Part shown: piece after piece, positions 35,496 to 48,235 of the stretch
Position numbering within the stretch: position 1 is the first letter of the stretch
Layout: each line of letters begins with the position of its first letter
Assembly (NCBI GenBank): GCA_903813345.2
Contig: CAIIXF020000047.1
Span: 62,001 to 126,000, forward strand
DNA from: Owenia fusiformis
Lineage: Eukaryota > Annelida > Polychaeta > Sabellida > Oweniidae
DNA: 64,000 nucleotides
Direction of reading: 5' to 3'
Made by a program: the position numbers and the translations under genes
The notes under the pieces: generated by a model
What the model was told of the DNA's origin: nothing
Database searches by the model: none
Seen by the model: only the letters and a program-made list of their open reading frames with translations

Positions 35496-35836
35496 GTATT
35501 GTATTGTATTGTATTGTATTGTATTGTATTTTGTTTACCACCAATGAAGGTGAGCAATACCTCTTGGGTATGTCCCGTATATATACGGTCGTAATTTACG
35601 TAATTTACATGGAAGATAGACCCAGAAACCCCTCCTTGGAGGAGCCTTGTGTTCTTTTATGTGCACTTATACATAGACATACAAGTACACACCACAGCCT
35701 TTTGTACGAGTTGCGGACCACTCAGTCAAACACCCTGAAGTACTTCACGCAAACAAGCAAATTTAGTCTTGCCTGAACCGGGGATCGAATCCGGGACCTA
35801 TTGCGTAAGAGGTACCTGCGCTACCGCTGAGCTACA
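35496..35836 (-). mobile_element. tRNA-derived SINE
   Basis: On the minus strand the element starts with a tRNA-like head: A-box TAGCTCAGCGG (35,824-35,834) and a B-box-like GGATTCGATCC (35,782-35,792) at tRNA spacing, then a body of about 280 bp, and ends in a pentamer tail, AATAC repeated 6-7 times (35,496-35,530). The anticodon and T stems pair poorly, so it is not a functional tRNA gene. The paralogous block near 53,430-53,450 reads ACCATTTTGTCCAACTACAAGAAATTG without the element, confirming insertion. ORFs crossing it are shadows. Confidence 0.8.
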
Positions 35837-36322
35837 AGAAATTGAATGGTTCACATTTGTGGGGAAGTTTTGCTATCACTAAATGTCAAAAATAAGAAAA
35901 GGGCAAAACACCCCAACATTCATGGGGGTAAGTTTGTCAATACATGAAACAGTATAGAATATCATATAATGCAGCAGGAATAACACGATTAAGAGCTGTG
36001 CGAGTAAAGGTCGCTGAACATATATTCTTCTAGAAAATGTACCTAATAATGTGTTCAACTCCAAAACGAAGTCCTCGTGTCTGACAAAATATGGAGGTAG
36101 TAAGGAGGAAAGTACACTCAAACCTGTCTCAAATCTGTTTTCCGTTTTTCAATACATAGGAAATTATTCTTAATTCTAATGTTCCTTCTCTTTTGAACTT
36201 ATGTTGGGCATATTTCCTTGAAATATCAAAAATGTATGTTCAGCAACCTTTCCTGTTTCACTGCTTTTGACTATTTTCAGCCACATTTTCAAGATATGAT
36301 TTGTTTTAAATGATAAATTCAG

Positions 36323-36348
36323 CGAGGATCCATTTACTGACTTTAAGG
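36323..36348 (+). pseudogene. Mini-exon relic E3 (deleted, donor lost)
   Basis: 26 nt after TTCAG. Compared with its homologue E11 (54,356-54,397) it lacks 16 nt, which breaks the frame symmetry, and the donor is ATACGT. Lies in a block that matches 54,220-54,990. Confidence 0.45.
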
Positions 36349-36914
36349 ATACGTATGGGTATTGGCAGTGCTTGTATCTTCTATTGTCGTTCATCCTTTT
36401 CACAGCCCTGATTATATTTGAATCACATCTTACCTTAAAACAATCGATTATCATCCCATGAATTGGGGAAAACAGCATTCACTACAAATTCCATTTTTAA
36501 AGTTGAACCTATGATCTGACTCTAACATTTATCTTAATTCTTACGATGACTGTTGGCCTTGAAAGGGTGTTTGGCGTAGCTTTATAATAAGAAACAGTAA
36601 CAATAAGTAACTTTCTGGAAAATAATGATGAGGTTGCATACGTACATGTAAAGGAAATTGAGTAGTACACTAGTATAATATACAGTTGTATAAAAAAAAA
36701 GAAAAAAAAAGAAAGATCGAGGGTTGATTAAACATATTCTTTCTTATCATTATTACACCTCGTACCTAAATTCCAATGTACTTTCCCTTTCAGCGAAGTT
36801 TAGGTACAATTTCCGAAATATTAAAAATATCTGTTCAACAACCTTTCCCGTACCACAACTTTTGACCATTATGAGCCACATTTTCAAAATGTGATGTGGT
36901 TTAAATTATTTCAG

Positions 36915-36949
36915 AGTACAACATGTAAATCGACCCCGGTTTGATTTTG
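36915..36949 (+). pseudogene. Mini-exon relic E4 (stop in phase)
   Basis: 35 nt between TTATTTCAG and GTCCGT. In phase 1 it reads YNM then TAA. Homologues E12 (34 nt) and E13 (37 nt) have different indels, so none is symmetric. Splice sites remain plausible, but inclusion would terminate translation. Confidence 0.45.
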
Positions 36950-37767
36950 GTCCGTATTGGCAATGATCGTATATTATTTTTGACTTTTCTAACAATGCTG
37001 AGTAATTTTTAACATAAATTTGAATCTCACCTTCACTGTTCAACAGCTGGGTGACCCTAACTGCAGGTAGTGCCATCCAAGATGGAGGCCAATTTAATGC
37101 ATTTTGAAAACTTACCTTTTCGATCTCATACTATCTTATGATTTTTAGCTGACTGTTTAAATGAGTTTGAAACATTTTGAAAGAAAAAATAATGTTATGA
37201 TTTCATTTGATTTATAGCACACCATTTAGTCTAAAACAAATCAACCAATCCCTAATGGTCTACTTAAAGGGATAAGAAAGGGAATATATGGGCATTGGGA
37301 GTTAGTATTAACAATTATTTTTGCTCTCTCCATTACGTCATTTCACTTTCACACATTTTTCAAAATGTCCAATATTTCTAACTCCCTTTCATCGCAATTC
37401 TTCAAGTCCACGCTTTTCTGACAATAAATGATTCTAAAGGAATTTCTGCATTTGGGGTATTCAATTGCGTCTATACTTAAATAGATGTCTCATTTCAGAA
37501 AAAGGGATATGAGGGTTGTAAAAAAGAGCATTAGTTTGATTTTCTAATATTATGTTATGTTATGACCCTAGAATATGCTATAGCGTATGAGCAAAGAATT
37601 GATGAGTCTTTAGTTTTTGGCAATATACATTAAATATTATTATATCACTGTCATAGTTGTACTTTTGCGATTTGTCAAAACTGGATCACATGTCATGAAA
37701 TAATAGACGATATTCACTGGCTTTGCTTACATGGCTTATCAAATTAGACAACTGGCGAGCAATGACT

Positions 37768-38203
37768 CAGATGCGAGTAGGTAGTTACCAGTTTCACCAC
37801 TAGGTGGCTCGTTCGGGTCAGATAGCATGGCGGGTATAGGAGAAAGTTCCCTTTAAATTAATATTCATCTTTTTAGCAGTTCAATTTTCATATCACCCTT
37901 ATGTATCTAATAGCTATGCAAATTAAAATATGTCCAGTTAAAGAAAATATTATCTGTCCATTACAAGAAAAGATATTTAACTTTTTGTGATTTTTAACAT
38001 GGGCTCTATGGGGAATCTCCCCGAACTAGAAATTACATTTTCAAAAAAACTAAATTTTCAAAAGTTGATAAACAATTTCTGTAACCATATTTCTAGACGT
38101 ATATTTACTTGTAGATTTCAAATATGATATCGCTTTGACTGAATTCTGAATATTTAATGACGTAAATCAAGATTATATCTAATCTCATCTAGTCTATTAG
38201 CAA
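37768..38203 (+). mobile_element. CAGATGCGAGTAG-ended element, copy 1
   Basis: About 436 bp. Left end CAGATGCGAGTAGGTAG, right end with a weaker inverse. Inner landmark AACATGGGCTCTATGGGGAA. Same family, opposite orientation, at 40,179-40,642, and same orientation at 63,517-63,909. Non-coding. Confidence 0.6.
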
Positions 38204-38369
38204 TATTCACCACTTGGTTTTCGAAATGCATCCATTTCGTTCAATGTCTATCCAGAAAATAATAATGGCATGTAAACGCATAGTTTTTAACCTATATTGT
38301 TATGGGGTGATGATTTCAATATATAATTCGACATAAGACTTGAAGCAATGTTCCATGTTTATTAATGTT

Positions 38370-39780
38370 CAGGATAAATCCTATTCTAATGGCAAAAAGG
38401 TAACATAATGATAATATCCTGTTAATCAGCCAATGCTGGTAGTTTTATATAAGATAATTTTAATAGTAAATTACATAGTTTTGAAGTTTGTGTCTAAATA
38501 ATAAGTTAAAGTTGTCTAAGCCAAAAATCTCCGAAAAGTGATTCTTTACTAAGTGAAGCTATCTTAACCAGAAACAAAATAAAGTTAAGACCCCCTTTTC
38601 CATATAAGGAAAGTTCACAAAAGTGACACTACTGAAGTTTGAACCATACAATAATATTTGTTATATTATATCTATTATGTTATTTATCTATCACTAAAGT
38701 GAACACATAAACTAATGCTTTTGAGAATAGTAAACGTTGACAGTAGTATAATATAACAAATATTTAATGAATTTTTCTGTGAAACTAACAAAAACGATCC
38801 TGATGCTCCACATCGAAAAATATTATTTCATGGAATATATAGAGATTATTTACTAAAAAAGATTGAAATATGGGTTTTATTCCAAAGGACAATATGATGT
38901 TTCCAGAGGGCCCGCAGGGGCAGAAGTAAATATCATATTGTCATGAGGAATAAAAACGCATTCAAACCCGATCAGTAAATAACCTTTTTATCCCATGATA
39001 TTTGTTACTCTCTTCATGAAATCAGTGGTTCAAAATCCAGATCTGATTTTGTATGAAACGAAACAAGACTAAAGCTAAAGTATAACATTAACATATCAAC
39101 ATAAAAAAATCCAACAATACATATACATGTTCATTATAAAGACAAAGCACATTCGCGTATTGCTCAGATTTCTATGACCTTAACTGTTTGTATCAGAGCA
39201 TGAGATGAAATAACAATTTTTCGCTTGTGTTTAATAGGTTTAAAAATGGCTTCAAACCTCTAAGTTTCAAAATTTCCCTATTTTCAACTTTGCAAAATAT
39301 CGTTTTTACATCAGAACATTATTATAGCACACATGACTCAAGTAAACGAAATAGGAGCTTTGTTTGGCAAAAATTCCTGCGAGATGTATACCATTTTTGT
39401 CAGTGGAATAATATAAGTTATTCAATGATCCGAGGGAAGTAAATAAAATATTTTGCCCAAGAAAGTTTGTATTTCACAAGGCGCTAGCCGAGAGAAATAC
39501 AGACTTTCGAGGCAAAATATTTAATTTATTTCACGAGAAATCATCGAACAACGTTTTTATTCCATGATCAATGAAAAACTCAAAAATAACCCCGATAGCT
39601 GGCACAAACGTGAAGGTCTTATTGCTGTAGCTTTGATATTGAATTTTGACGTGCATCTTTGAATTTGTAAAACGTCAATACTCACAAAATATGTAACCGA
39701 TCTCTGTCATATTTGTACCAATTGCTAGTGACCCTTAATAGGTTACTTTCTAAAATATCTGTAAAGAAACATTTACTGTA
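38370..39780. repeat. Array block R2, matches 45,100-48,110
   Basis: Shared landmarks: GGATAAATCCTATTCTAATGG, AATATCATATTGTCATGAGG, and a hairpin at 39,415-39,570 around GGCGCTAGCC. The partner at 45-48 kb is expanded by about 1.3 kb that includes a 480-bp transposon at 46,341. Confidence 0.65.
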
Positions 39781-39847
39781 ACACTGCTTTGAATATTATT
39801 CAGCCACATTATTAGGAGATGTGATTTGATTTAAATCATCATTTCAG

Positions 39848-39889
39848 AATTGAGCGGAACGCTGTTGGGATATGATGAGAGCCTCATGG
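39848..39889 (+). CDS. Mini-exon E5, phase 1/1, splice sites intact
   Basis: 42 nt between ATCATTTCAG and GTACGT. Entered in phase 1 it gives Glu followed by LSGTLLGYDESLM and leaves one G. Longer and less basic than E2/E7. Flanked by the usual array intron sequence (ATTTGCAACGATTG after the donor). Function unknown, expression unproven. Confidence 0.38.
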
Positions 39890-40178
39890 GTACGTATTTG
39901 CAACGATTGTTTATTCTATTGTCGTTTGACCTTTTAACGGTTCTGGTAATTATAAACATATCTTACCTTTAAATGATCCATCATCATCCCATCCATCGGG
40001 AAAATACATTCATGATTTTTTATCATGATTGTTTGTCTTAAATGAGTGGTTGATTAAGAAACTTTTCAAAGAAAAAATAACGTTTGCTTTCATTCATAGC
40101 ACACCTCTTATTTCATCAAATCAAGTAATCTGTTAACCTTTGATATAGTCTACTTGAAGGGATTATAAAGGAATATCC

Positions 40179-40642
40179 CAGATGCGAGTAGAAATAATCT
40201 TGATTTACGTCATTAAAATTTCATACTTCAGTCAAACCATGGGCTTTCAATCTAGTTGAAAGCCCATGGTCAAACTGATGTAATATTTTGAATCTAGATG
40301 TAAAATTACATTTAGAAATGTGGTTTTGAAAAGAGTCTATCAACTTTGAAAATATAATTTTCTTTGGAAATGTGACTTCTAGGTCGGGGAGATTCCCTAT
40401 AGACCCCATGTTGTAAAACCACAAAAAGTGAAATATTTCTCTTGTGTTGGGCAGATAATATTTTCTTTTACTGGACACATTTCTAATTTGTATAACTATC
40501 AGATTCATAAGGGTAATATGAAAAGTGAACCACTAAAACTGATGCATATTCAAGTTAAAGGGAATTTTTTAATACCCTGCCATGTTAATTCCCCCGAATC
40601 AGCCACCTGGTGGCGAAACTGGCAACTACCTACTCGCATCTG
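40179..40642 (-). mobile_element. CAGATGCGAGTAG-ended element, copy 2
   Basis: 464 bp with ends CAGATGCGAGTAG and CTACTCGCATCTG. The body is the reverse of copies at 37,768 and 63,517 (GATTCCCTATAGACCCCATG, GCCACCTGGTGGC). A short palindrome CCATGGGCTTTCAA...TTGAAAGCCCATGG sits at about 40,238-40,271. Its ORFs are shadows. Confidence 0.7.
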
Positions 40643-41053
40643 AGCCTTTCGAAATATGTGGGACTCTGTAGTCAGCTTCAACAATACATTCTTGCTCTCT
40701 CCATTAAGTCAATTTACTTTCACACTTTTTTTAAAATGTCCAATATTTCTAACTCCCTTTCACCGCAATTCTTTAATTTAACACATATCTCCTGACAATA
40801 AATGATTTTAACTCGGATTTTTCTGCATTTGAAGTATTTAAGTACTTCTATATTTAAAAAGGTATCTCAAGTTTTCAGAAGAAATCAATTACGTCTATAC
40901 TTTGATAGATGTCTCATTTCAGAAAAAATGATATAAGGGTTCTAAAAAGAGCATTTGTTTGATTTTCTAATATTATGTTATGGTATGACCCTATAATATG
41001 CTATAGCGTATGAGCAAAGAATTGATGAGTCTTCATTTTTTGGCAATATACAT

Positions 41054-41616
41054 TAATCAAAAAAAATAAAATATATGATTTAAAGCATATATATTAATAA
41101 ATACGCATTCGAACAACCCCGTATGTTTTTAAATTAGTATATGTGCTTTAAATCATATATTTTAATTTTTTTGATTAAATAATTCAACTGATCTGCTCCG
41201 GTTACGTTCCCAGCTCCGGTTACGTTCCTAAGTAATATTTTTAAAACTTTTTTTTTAATTAAACAAATCAGAGTGTTGTGAATCAGAAATAACAGAATTA
41301 TTCAAAAGTATAAGGACTATTCTGTACTTTTTTTAAAAGTCTATACTTAAATGTTGTGAAAAGTTATAATCGAAAAACCATCTTTCGGAGTAAAGTCCGT
41401 CTGCGCCGATTTCAATAACTTCGTACTTGATCAGAACTGGGTTCCAACAGAATTCCTACAAACTCATGAATGAAAAAGTTATTGCATGGAATACTTACTT
41501 TTGTCAAAATCAAAATAGAACTCTAGTTAAAAAATATATTGTGCTAAATTATTGCCATTTCTTAGTAAAATGTCGTTCTCTGGTACGTTGCCAAAATTAT
41601 TCGATGGTACCCCGTG
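41054..41616. mobile_element. Truncated foldback element (right arm and loop)
   Basis: Matches 49,297-49,853 of the complete element, from the loop region to the CCCCGTG end and the following CTAATAG. The left arm is missing, replaced by unrelated array sequence ending at about 41,053. Confidence 0.85.
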
Positions 41617-41708
41617 CTAATAGTCTACTTAAAGGGATTTAAAGGTATTCGAAATGCTCCATTTCATCAAAGGCAACACATGGTTTACAAATAACGATTA
41701 TTTGTCAT

Positions 41709-41741
41709 AGTCCAGAAGAAAGGAGATTGAGCACAAATTAG
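41709..41741 (+). pseudogene. Mini-exon relic E6
   Basis: 33 nt, same open cassette as E1 (SRRKEIEHKL). Acceptor lost (CATAG after a ~170-bp upstream deletion) and donor ATACGT. Confidence 0.45.
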
Positions 41742-42601
41742 ATACGTATTTGTAATGCTTGTATCTTTTATTTTCGTTCGATCCTTTTAAAAGCTGGCGA
41801 TTCTAAACATACCTTACTTTTAAATGATCAATCATCATCAGATCCATGTGGATCACATACATTCGCTACACAGTCTGCATTATACCCCTTTTGATCTCAT
41901 ACTATCTTATGATTTTTTATCATGACTGTTTGCCTTAAATAGTGAATGATTAAAAAACATTTTGAAAGAAACAATAACGTTACACTTTCATTTATAGCAC
42001 ACATGATATTTCACTTATATTAGTCTAAAACAAACCAACTAATTGGTTAACTCTCTTGATGGTCTACTTAAAAAGCAAGAAAGAAAAAAGATTGGCCTCG
42101 GGAATTAGTTTTTGCTTTTAGAAACAAAACTTTACATTTATATTTACAAATGACGACATATCCTAATAGCATTGCTAAAAAGACCAATAATCTTCTTCAG
42201 TTATTATCGCATTTGTATTGTCATCATGGCATCAATCTAATACCTCCTTAGTATGACTTTTGTTATTTAGAGATGGATACCAAATTCGCAACGACTCCCA
42301 CATCATATTATATTTCATAATCAAAATGCTCCATTTCATCAAAGGCAACATATGGTTCACAAATAATGGTTATTCGTTTGTCCTCATACACGAGTCTACT
42401 TAAAGGGATTAAAAGGGAGATTTTTGCTCTTGTCTTTAGATATCACATCTAAATTGTAATATTCCTTCTTATTTGAATGAATATTGGTTACATTATTCTG
42501 GAAATTCAAAATTATCAGTTCAGAAACTTTACTGTAACTGTACACTACTTATGACTATTTTCAGCCACATTTTCAAGATGTGATTAAATTGATTATTTCA
42601 G

Positions 42602-42634
42602 AATTTGCAAGAAGAAACGAAGAGCTCACGAAAG
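42602..42634 (+). CDS. Mini-exon E7, phase 1/1, splice sites intact
   Basis: 33 nt between GATTATTTCAG and GTATGT. In phase 1 it gives Glu then FARRNEELTK and leaves one G. Its duplicate E10 (51,598-51,630) differs by the acceptor G to A and by one coding base, so E7 is the copy that could still be spliced. Array-type intron flanks on both sides. Confidence 0.4.
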
Positions 42635-43270
42635 GTATGTATTTGCAATGATTGTATCTTCTATTGTCGTTCGACCTTTTCAAACTACTGGTAATGCTAA
42701 ACATATCTTACTTTTAAATGCTTCATCATCATCTGATCCATGAGGAAAAAGTCTGCACTTTGAAAACTTACCCTTCGATCTCATAATATCTTATGATTTT
42801 TTATCACGACTGTTAGCCTTAATTGAGTGGTTGATTAAGAAACTTTTCGAAGAAAAAATAACATTTGATTTCATTTATGGCACACGTCTTATTTCATCAA
42901 ATCAAGTAATCTGCTCAAAATGTAAAATGTTGAAATATCAAATATAAAATGACAGCCACATTTTCATGTCGGTTGTCACAACCTACCGTATATTCTTTGA
43001 TCATATACAATAGTTTAAACCTTGCATTCTCCATTCAATTATACGCATGGGGTAAATATAAATGCTTAATTCATGACTTCGTCAGCAATTTATTTCCCGA
43101 TCAAGAGACAACTATGGAAAGACCTACTTCCAAGACGAATATAGATTAGACTGTACCAACATAAAGTTAATGAAATATTAAAACCGCTACTGTTGGGGAT
43201 TCATATTAACATGAAGATCAAAATTAAATAATCCTCAGGTATTCGTAGAAAATCAATTTAATTAAGGAAT

Positions 43271-43431
43271 AAAGACCGAGATTTTATGATTTATGGCGTG
43301 ATATATGACCGAAAATATCATTCTGTTCATTGTTAAAAGACCGAAATCGCGTAGCGATTGAGGTCTTTGGCAATGGCCAGAATAAAATTTGAGGTCATAT
43401 ATTTGACATAAATCATAAAATCGAGGTCTTT
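43271..43431. repeat. 161-bp hairpin element
   Basis: AAAGACCGAGATTTTATGAT and its inverse at 43,408-43,431 form a foldback, followed by a second small inverted pair (ATTCTAATATGAT ... ATCATATTAGAAT, about 43,438-43,566). Both are absent from the homologous stretch at 30,280-30,300, so they are insertions. Confidence 0.65.
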
Positions 43432-43870
43432 GTTACGATTCTAATATGATAAACAGACAAGAAACACGACTATTTGCATTTATGAATTTTATCAGTCATA
43501 CATACTCAAATATAGAATCAATTGATCAATTGATCTAGCTAGTGTACGTCACATATCATATTAGAATAAGGAGGAATGTATATCGATAAGGCATAAATGC
43601 AATTTGATCAGTCATATGAAAATGTAATTAATTTAGAAACAATTGTTTGCCTCATGTCTCATAATTTGCACCGTAATTAAATTCAGAGCACAAATAACAA
43701 TTCTGAGCACAATGACGACATATTCTGGCACTGTGATGACCAAAATACCTTTCTTTAGTTATAATAATACATTCGATTTGTCACCACAGAATCAATTTAT
43801 AGCATCCTTAGCTATAGTAATGAGTAGACTATTGTAATTCAACAAAAACAAGATTAACTCAGGGCAGAGA

Positions 43871-46340
43871 TGGCAGGGGACAGTTTTGTTTAAATGCCTT
43901 TAAAAGAACTTATGATAGGGTCAATTTAAAACTTTTGCTAACAGTATTCTTATAAGGTTTATCTTTAAAGGTGTATGTTTTTATAAAAGCATAACTGTTG
44001 ATAAAATGCGTCAAGAATTGAGAGTGAAATTGACTTACCAAATTGCAGCAAGGGACTATGATTAAATACCCATAAATGTGCTAATGCTCATTTCTAATCC
44101 AAATGTTAATCTAAGATAGATACTATATTATGTAAAAGTCAATCAATGAGTCACTTCAATATCACTTTACTTTCTTCAACTTTCTCCTCTTTATTTGTGG
44201 GGTAATATCCTGAATTTCTGGTTGCTGTTCAGTTCTAGTGGTCATTTATACGCTTGATTTTCTCAGCAAATGATGTTGTTAATGATGATCATTGTCTTAT
44301 TAATGTCATGTAACGTTTACTGCCTATATATGTAGGGTGATAATGCGCCTCATCTCATGTAATATGAATTCCTTCTTTCGTTTCGATATTTTCAGTTACC
44401 TATTTTGCATTAATTGGATTTACCTTTCTGCTTTTCTGTGAATGTTTACTTTTGAATGTAAAAAGCTTTTTTGAACAAAACCGGCAAAGTGATTCTATGG
44501 ATTTTGAAAAAATTTCCAGATGCATACTTGTTTATTTAATGAAGGCCATACATACTAAAATCCATGTTCTGTTACAATTTGCAAAGTAAGAATCTTTAAA
44601 GGAGAATGGTAACTTCAGGGAACCTAAACTTTAAGACAAAGGGGTGCTGTCATGACTTCTTAATATATTTGTGCAGATCTTGAATAGTTCTTTCCTGTGG
44701 TGTGTCATAGTTTAAAAACAAATCTCAACTTTTTTAGATAGAGGGGTGAGAAAGTATAGCCTTTACACAGATTTATGTTCATTAAATGATACCAGATTTG
44801 ATCAGTTATGTCTCAATTCCTTGAACCCCTTCTAGATGTTCACATGTTAATGTTTCTACCAGGAGCAATTAGACTGTCAACAAGTTAAACAAAGTGAATC
44901 TAGCTTGATTTATTGAATGGAAGGAATACATTTAGGGGGAAATGCTACACAACTTTAGCTAAAGAAGGAATGACCCAATTTAACCGGATATGGCTAAGAG
45001 CGCATGCTCAACATCTGGTTTAGATTTACAGTCAGAATGACCTGAACTTAAGGACAAGTATTAAAGATGCCAAAAACAAGCCATTTAAACAGCCGTGTTC
45101 AGGATAAACCCTATTCTAATGGAAAAAATGTTACATAATGATAATATCCTGTTTATCAGCCAATTGCTATTAGTTTTATATAAAAGACTTTTAATAGTAA
45201 ATTATGTGGTTTTGAAGTTGTGTCTAAAAAATAAGATAAAGTTGTCTAGGCCAAAAATGTCAGAAAATGATTTTTTTACTAAAGTGAAGCTATGTTAAGA
45301 CCGCTTTTTTCCATATAAGGAAAGTTCACAAAAGTGACTTTACTCATGTTTGAACCATTCCATTATATTTGTATTTATCAATTAGTGAACATATAAACTT
45401 ATACTTTTGAGGATAGTGAACTTTGACAGTATAAAAGAAATATTTAATTAGGCTTTTTGTGACACTCACATAAACGATCATGATGCTCCACGTGGGAAAT
45501 ATTTCATGGCACATATACAGGTTATTTACTACAAATGATTGATTATTGGTTTAATACAAGGGGACAATATGATATTTCCCGAGGGCCTGGAGGTAGATAT
45601 CATATTGTCACGAGGAATAAACCCACATTCAATCCCGATCAGTAAATATGCTTTTAAACCCATGATATCCGTTACTCTCTTTATGAAATCATTATATTAG
45701 TTCAAAATCCGTAGCCTGGTCTGATTTTGTATTAAACGAAACCAGACGTTAGCTATTGTATAACATAAACACATCAAAATAAAAAAATCCAACAACATTC
45801 ATTCCAGGAACCAAGGACATTCGCCTATTGCTCAGATTTCTATGACTTTAGAGAGAATGGGATGAAATAACATTTATTTTCGCTTGTATTTAATAGGCCT
45901 CTCAAGTTTCAAAGTTTCTCTTTTTTTCAATTTTGCAAAAACTAGGAAGCTTTGTTTGGCAAAAATTACTGTGGGGTGAATACCATTTTCGCGAGCGGGA
46001 TTGGGAGGTTAATACGATTTTTCGTGAGCGGGATCGGGCGAGGCAATACGATTTTCTTTCAATATCAAAATTATTCCAGAGTGTAATTTAATTTACCTCG
46101 AAGTAGTTGTTTCATAGGATAATATGAGTTCTATTCTGTACGTTACGTTACGTACGCGGCATGTTACACAACACAACACAACACACCTTTAATTTAGATC
46201 AAGATTTGGCTTGTGGTCGCTACCCTTTATATGTAAATACTAGTATATGTGTACATGTGACAAGATGTTTACAATACTTTTGATTGATATCGTTTTGTAA
46301 GACTGTTTGCATGGCCTGCTCATTTGTTAATCCTATTATA
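43871..46340. other. Non-coding array sequence
   Basis: 43,871-45,090 shows no recognisable feature. 45,100-45,960 matches 38,370-39,300 (array block R2). ORFs are short and unsupported. Confidence 0.5.
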
Positions 46341-46820
46341 CCGGATTTTCTCGCATATGACGCCCCCCTAAATTTAGGCCCATGGGCCAAAAATCGAATG
46401 TAGTACGCTTATTCGCCCATGGGCCTATAAAAAATGACTATTTATTGATTTTTTCAATAAGTTCAAGAGTATTTTGTCACTGGCAGATCGTTCTGTCGTT
46501 ACTTTGTTTCAACATTAATTTCATAGCTGTGCCGTAAGTGGCAGTGGTGGATCATTCTGTTGTTACTTTGTTTCAACATTAAGTCCAAGGTTGTAGGTGA
46601 CATTTCCTTTATAATTCTTACAAAACATGCGGTAGGACTACAACAGTGGGTACGGTAGTCCATTGTATTCATCAGCTCTTCTCACCTTTACGCCCACTGG
46701 GCCAAAAATCGAAAGTAGTACACTTATACGCCCATGGGCGAAAAATAAGAGGTAAAATAACAGACCAAATTACCCCTTCTTTCAGTTATACGCCCAGGGC
46801 TTATATGCGAGAAAATCCGG
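46341..46820. mobile_element. 480-bp TA-flanked element with CCGGATTTTCTCGCATAT termini
   Basis: An 18-bp perfect terminal inverted repeat, with TA at 46,339-46,340 and 46,821-46,822. Subterminal CCCATGGGCC/AAAATCGAA motifs are repeated internally. TA duplication and this type of terminus suggest the pogo/Tc1-mariner superfamily. Non-autonomous, no transposase. It lies in sequence absent from the paralogous block at 39.3 kb. Confidence 0.75.
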
Positions 46821-48191
46821 TACGTGTGCATATGGCAGAAACTGTGCTGGGTATATTGTACAATTAGTAAAACAGTTTGTATGCAACGTTTAATTGTTGC
46901 CTGATTGATATCAAGGTGGTTGATCACCATTAAAACCAAAGATGCTATTCGACTGAAGTCGATGCCCTATGGAAAGGTATAACCCCACCTCTCAACCCAT
47001 CAGGCCCAATCATAAAATCTGTTTGAATGCAGAAAAAGCTTTTTTAAAAATTTTGCTTAAAATTTTTTGGAGTTGACTGTTCGGCGACCAAGCCCAGAAT
47101 GACTTCTCTATTCATAAAACTCACTCACTAAACAAAGCCTAACACACAAAAATCTTTGCTCGAACAGCATGCTACATCACCAAATCATGATTCATGCCTT
47201 TTCTTCACTTCACTGCACATATATAGAAAGTATTTATATTCTTAAATCGCTTCGCTCAAACGAATATAAATTTCCATTATTCATGATCCGAGTGAAATAC
47301 AGAAAATATTTTGCCCGAGAAAGTTTGTATTTCACTAGGCGCTAGCTGAGACTTTCGAGGCAAAATATTTTATGTATTCCATTGGAAATCATTGCATGAC
47401 GTTTGTATTCCATGATCAAGGAAAAACTCAAAATATGCTGATCGCTGGAACAAATTAGCTGGCACAATCGTGAAGATCTTATTGTTGGGGCTGTGATATT
47501 GGATTTTTGACGTGCATCTTTGAATTTGTTAAATGTCAATACTCACATAATATGTAACCGATCTCTGTCATATTTGTACCACTTGGTAGTGACCCTCAAA
47601 CAGGCATATTTTGAGGATAAGGATGAATACTCTTTGAGATATGTTACTCACACACTCAATCAAATATGATACAAACCTCAATTTGAAATAATACTGAACC
47701 GAGAAAAATTACTAACATAGAAAAATAGCATTTGAAGTTCAGAGATCCATAGTGATGCATGCACATGTTTCACAAAGTGTATGTTTTAAATTACTCTTGA
47801 ATTAAAAGATGGCGTATGGTTGAAAATTCTATCAAAAATGAATGGATCAAGTGATGCAATGAACTTCGCCATCTTTCATTGTCATAGCTAAAAACTTGCC
47901 ATATAAAAATTGACCGATCAAAATTATTATTTAATAATTTATTGTAAACCCTGGTGTGGTCGGTTTGAACTGTTTTTGGTGTCTAATGAAAGTACTTATC
48001 AATCCATTTCAAATACTATGAAGATCAAAAGTAAGACTTCATTTTGCCCAAAAATGCTGAAAATACACAATGTGTCCCTTTAATAGGCCACTTTCTTAAA
48101 TATCTGTTCAGAAACCTTTACCGTGTCACTGCTTTTGACTATTTTTCAGCCACATTTTTAAGATTTGATTTGATTTAAATTATAATTTCAG

Positions 48192-48235
48192 AGTTGAGAA
48201 GAAAGCAGCGGGATGAGAATGAGTTTTTCCTTTTA
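48192..48235 (+). pseudogene. Mini-exon relic E8 (frame no longer symmetric)
   Basis: 44 nt between ATAATTTCAG and GTACTT, reading (AG)LRRKQRDENEFFLL. Splice sites plausible, but the length leaves phase 0 instead of phase 1, so it could not join the others in frame. Confidence 0.4.

Larger units (their letters stand above)
41054..43870. repeat. Segmental duplication D1, copy 1
   Basis: Matches 49,297-52,868 at very high identity. Copy 1 lacks the 582-bp insert at 50,810-51,391, lacks about 170 bp just before E6 (present at 49,944-50,112), and holds only the right half of the foldback element. All ORFs shared by the two copies (for example 42,949-43,149 and 51,945-52,145) are treated as non-coding. 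Confidence 0.9.

Noticed and set aside
35770-35840. Possible tRNA gene on the minus strand
   Set aside because: A- and B-box-like sequences are present, but the anticodon and T stems do not pair properly and it is followed by a SINE body and pentamer tail.
46646-46867. 73-codon frame
   Set aside because: Lies across the right half of the TA-flanked 480-bp element; a shadow of its terminal repeat.
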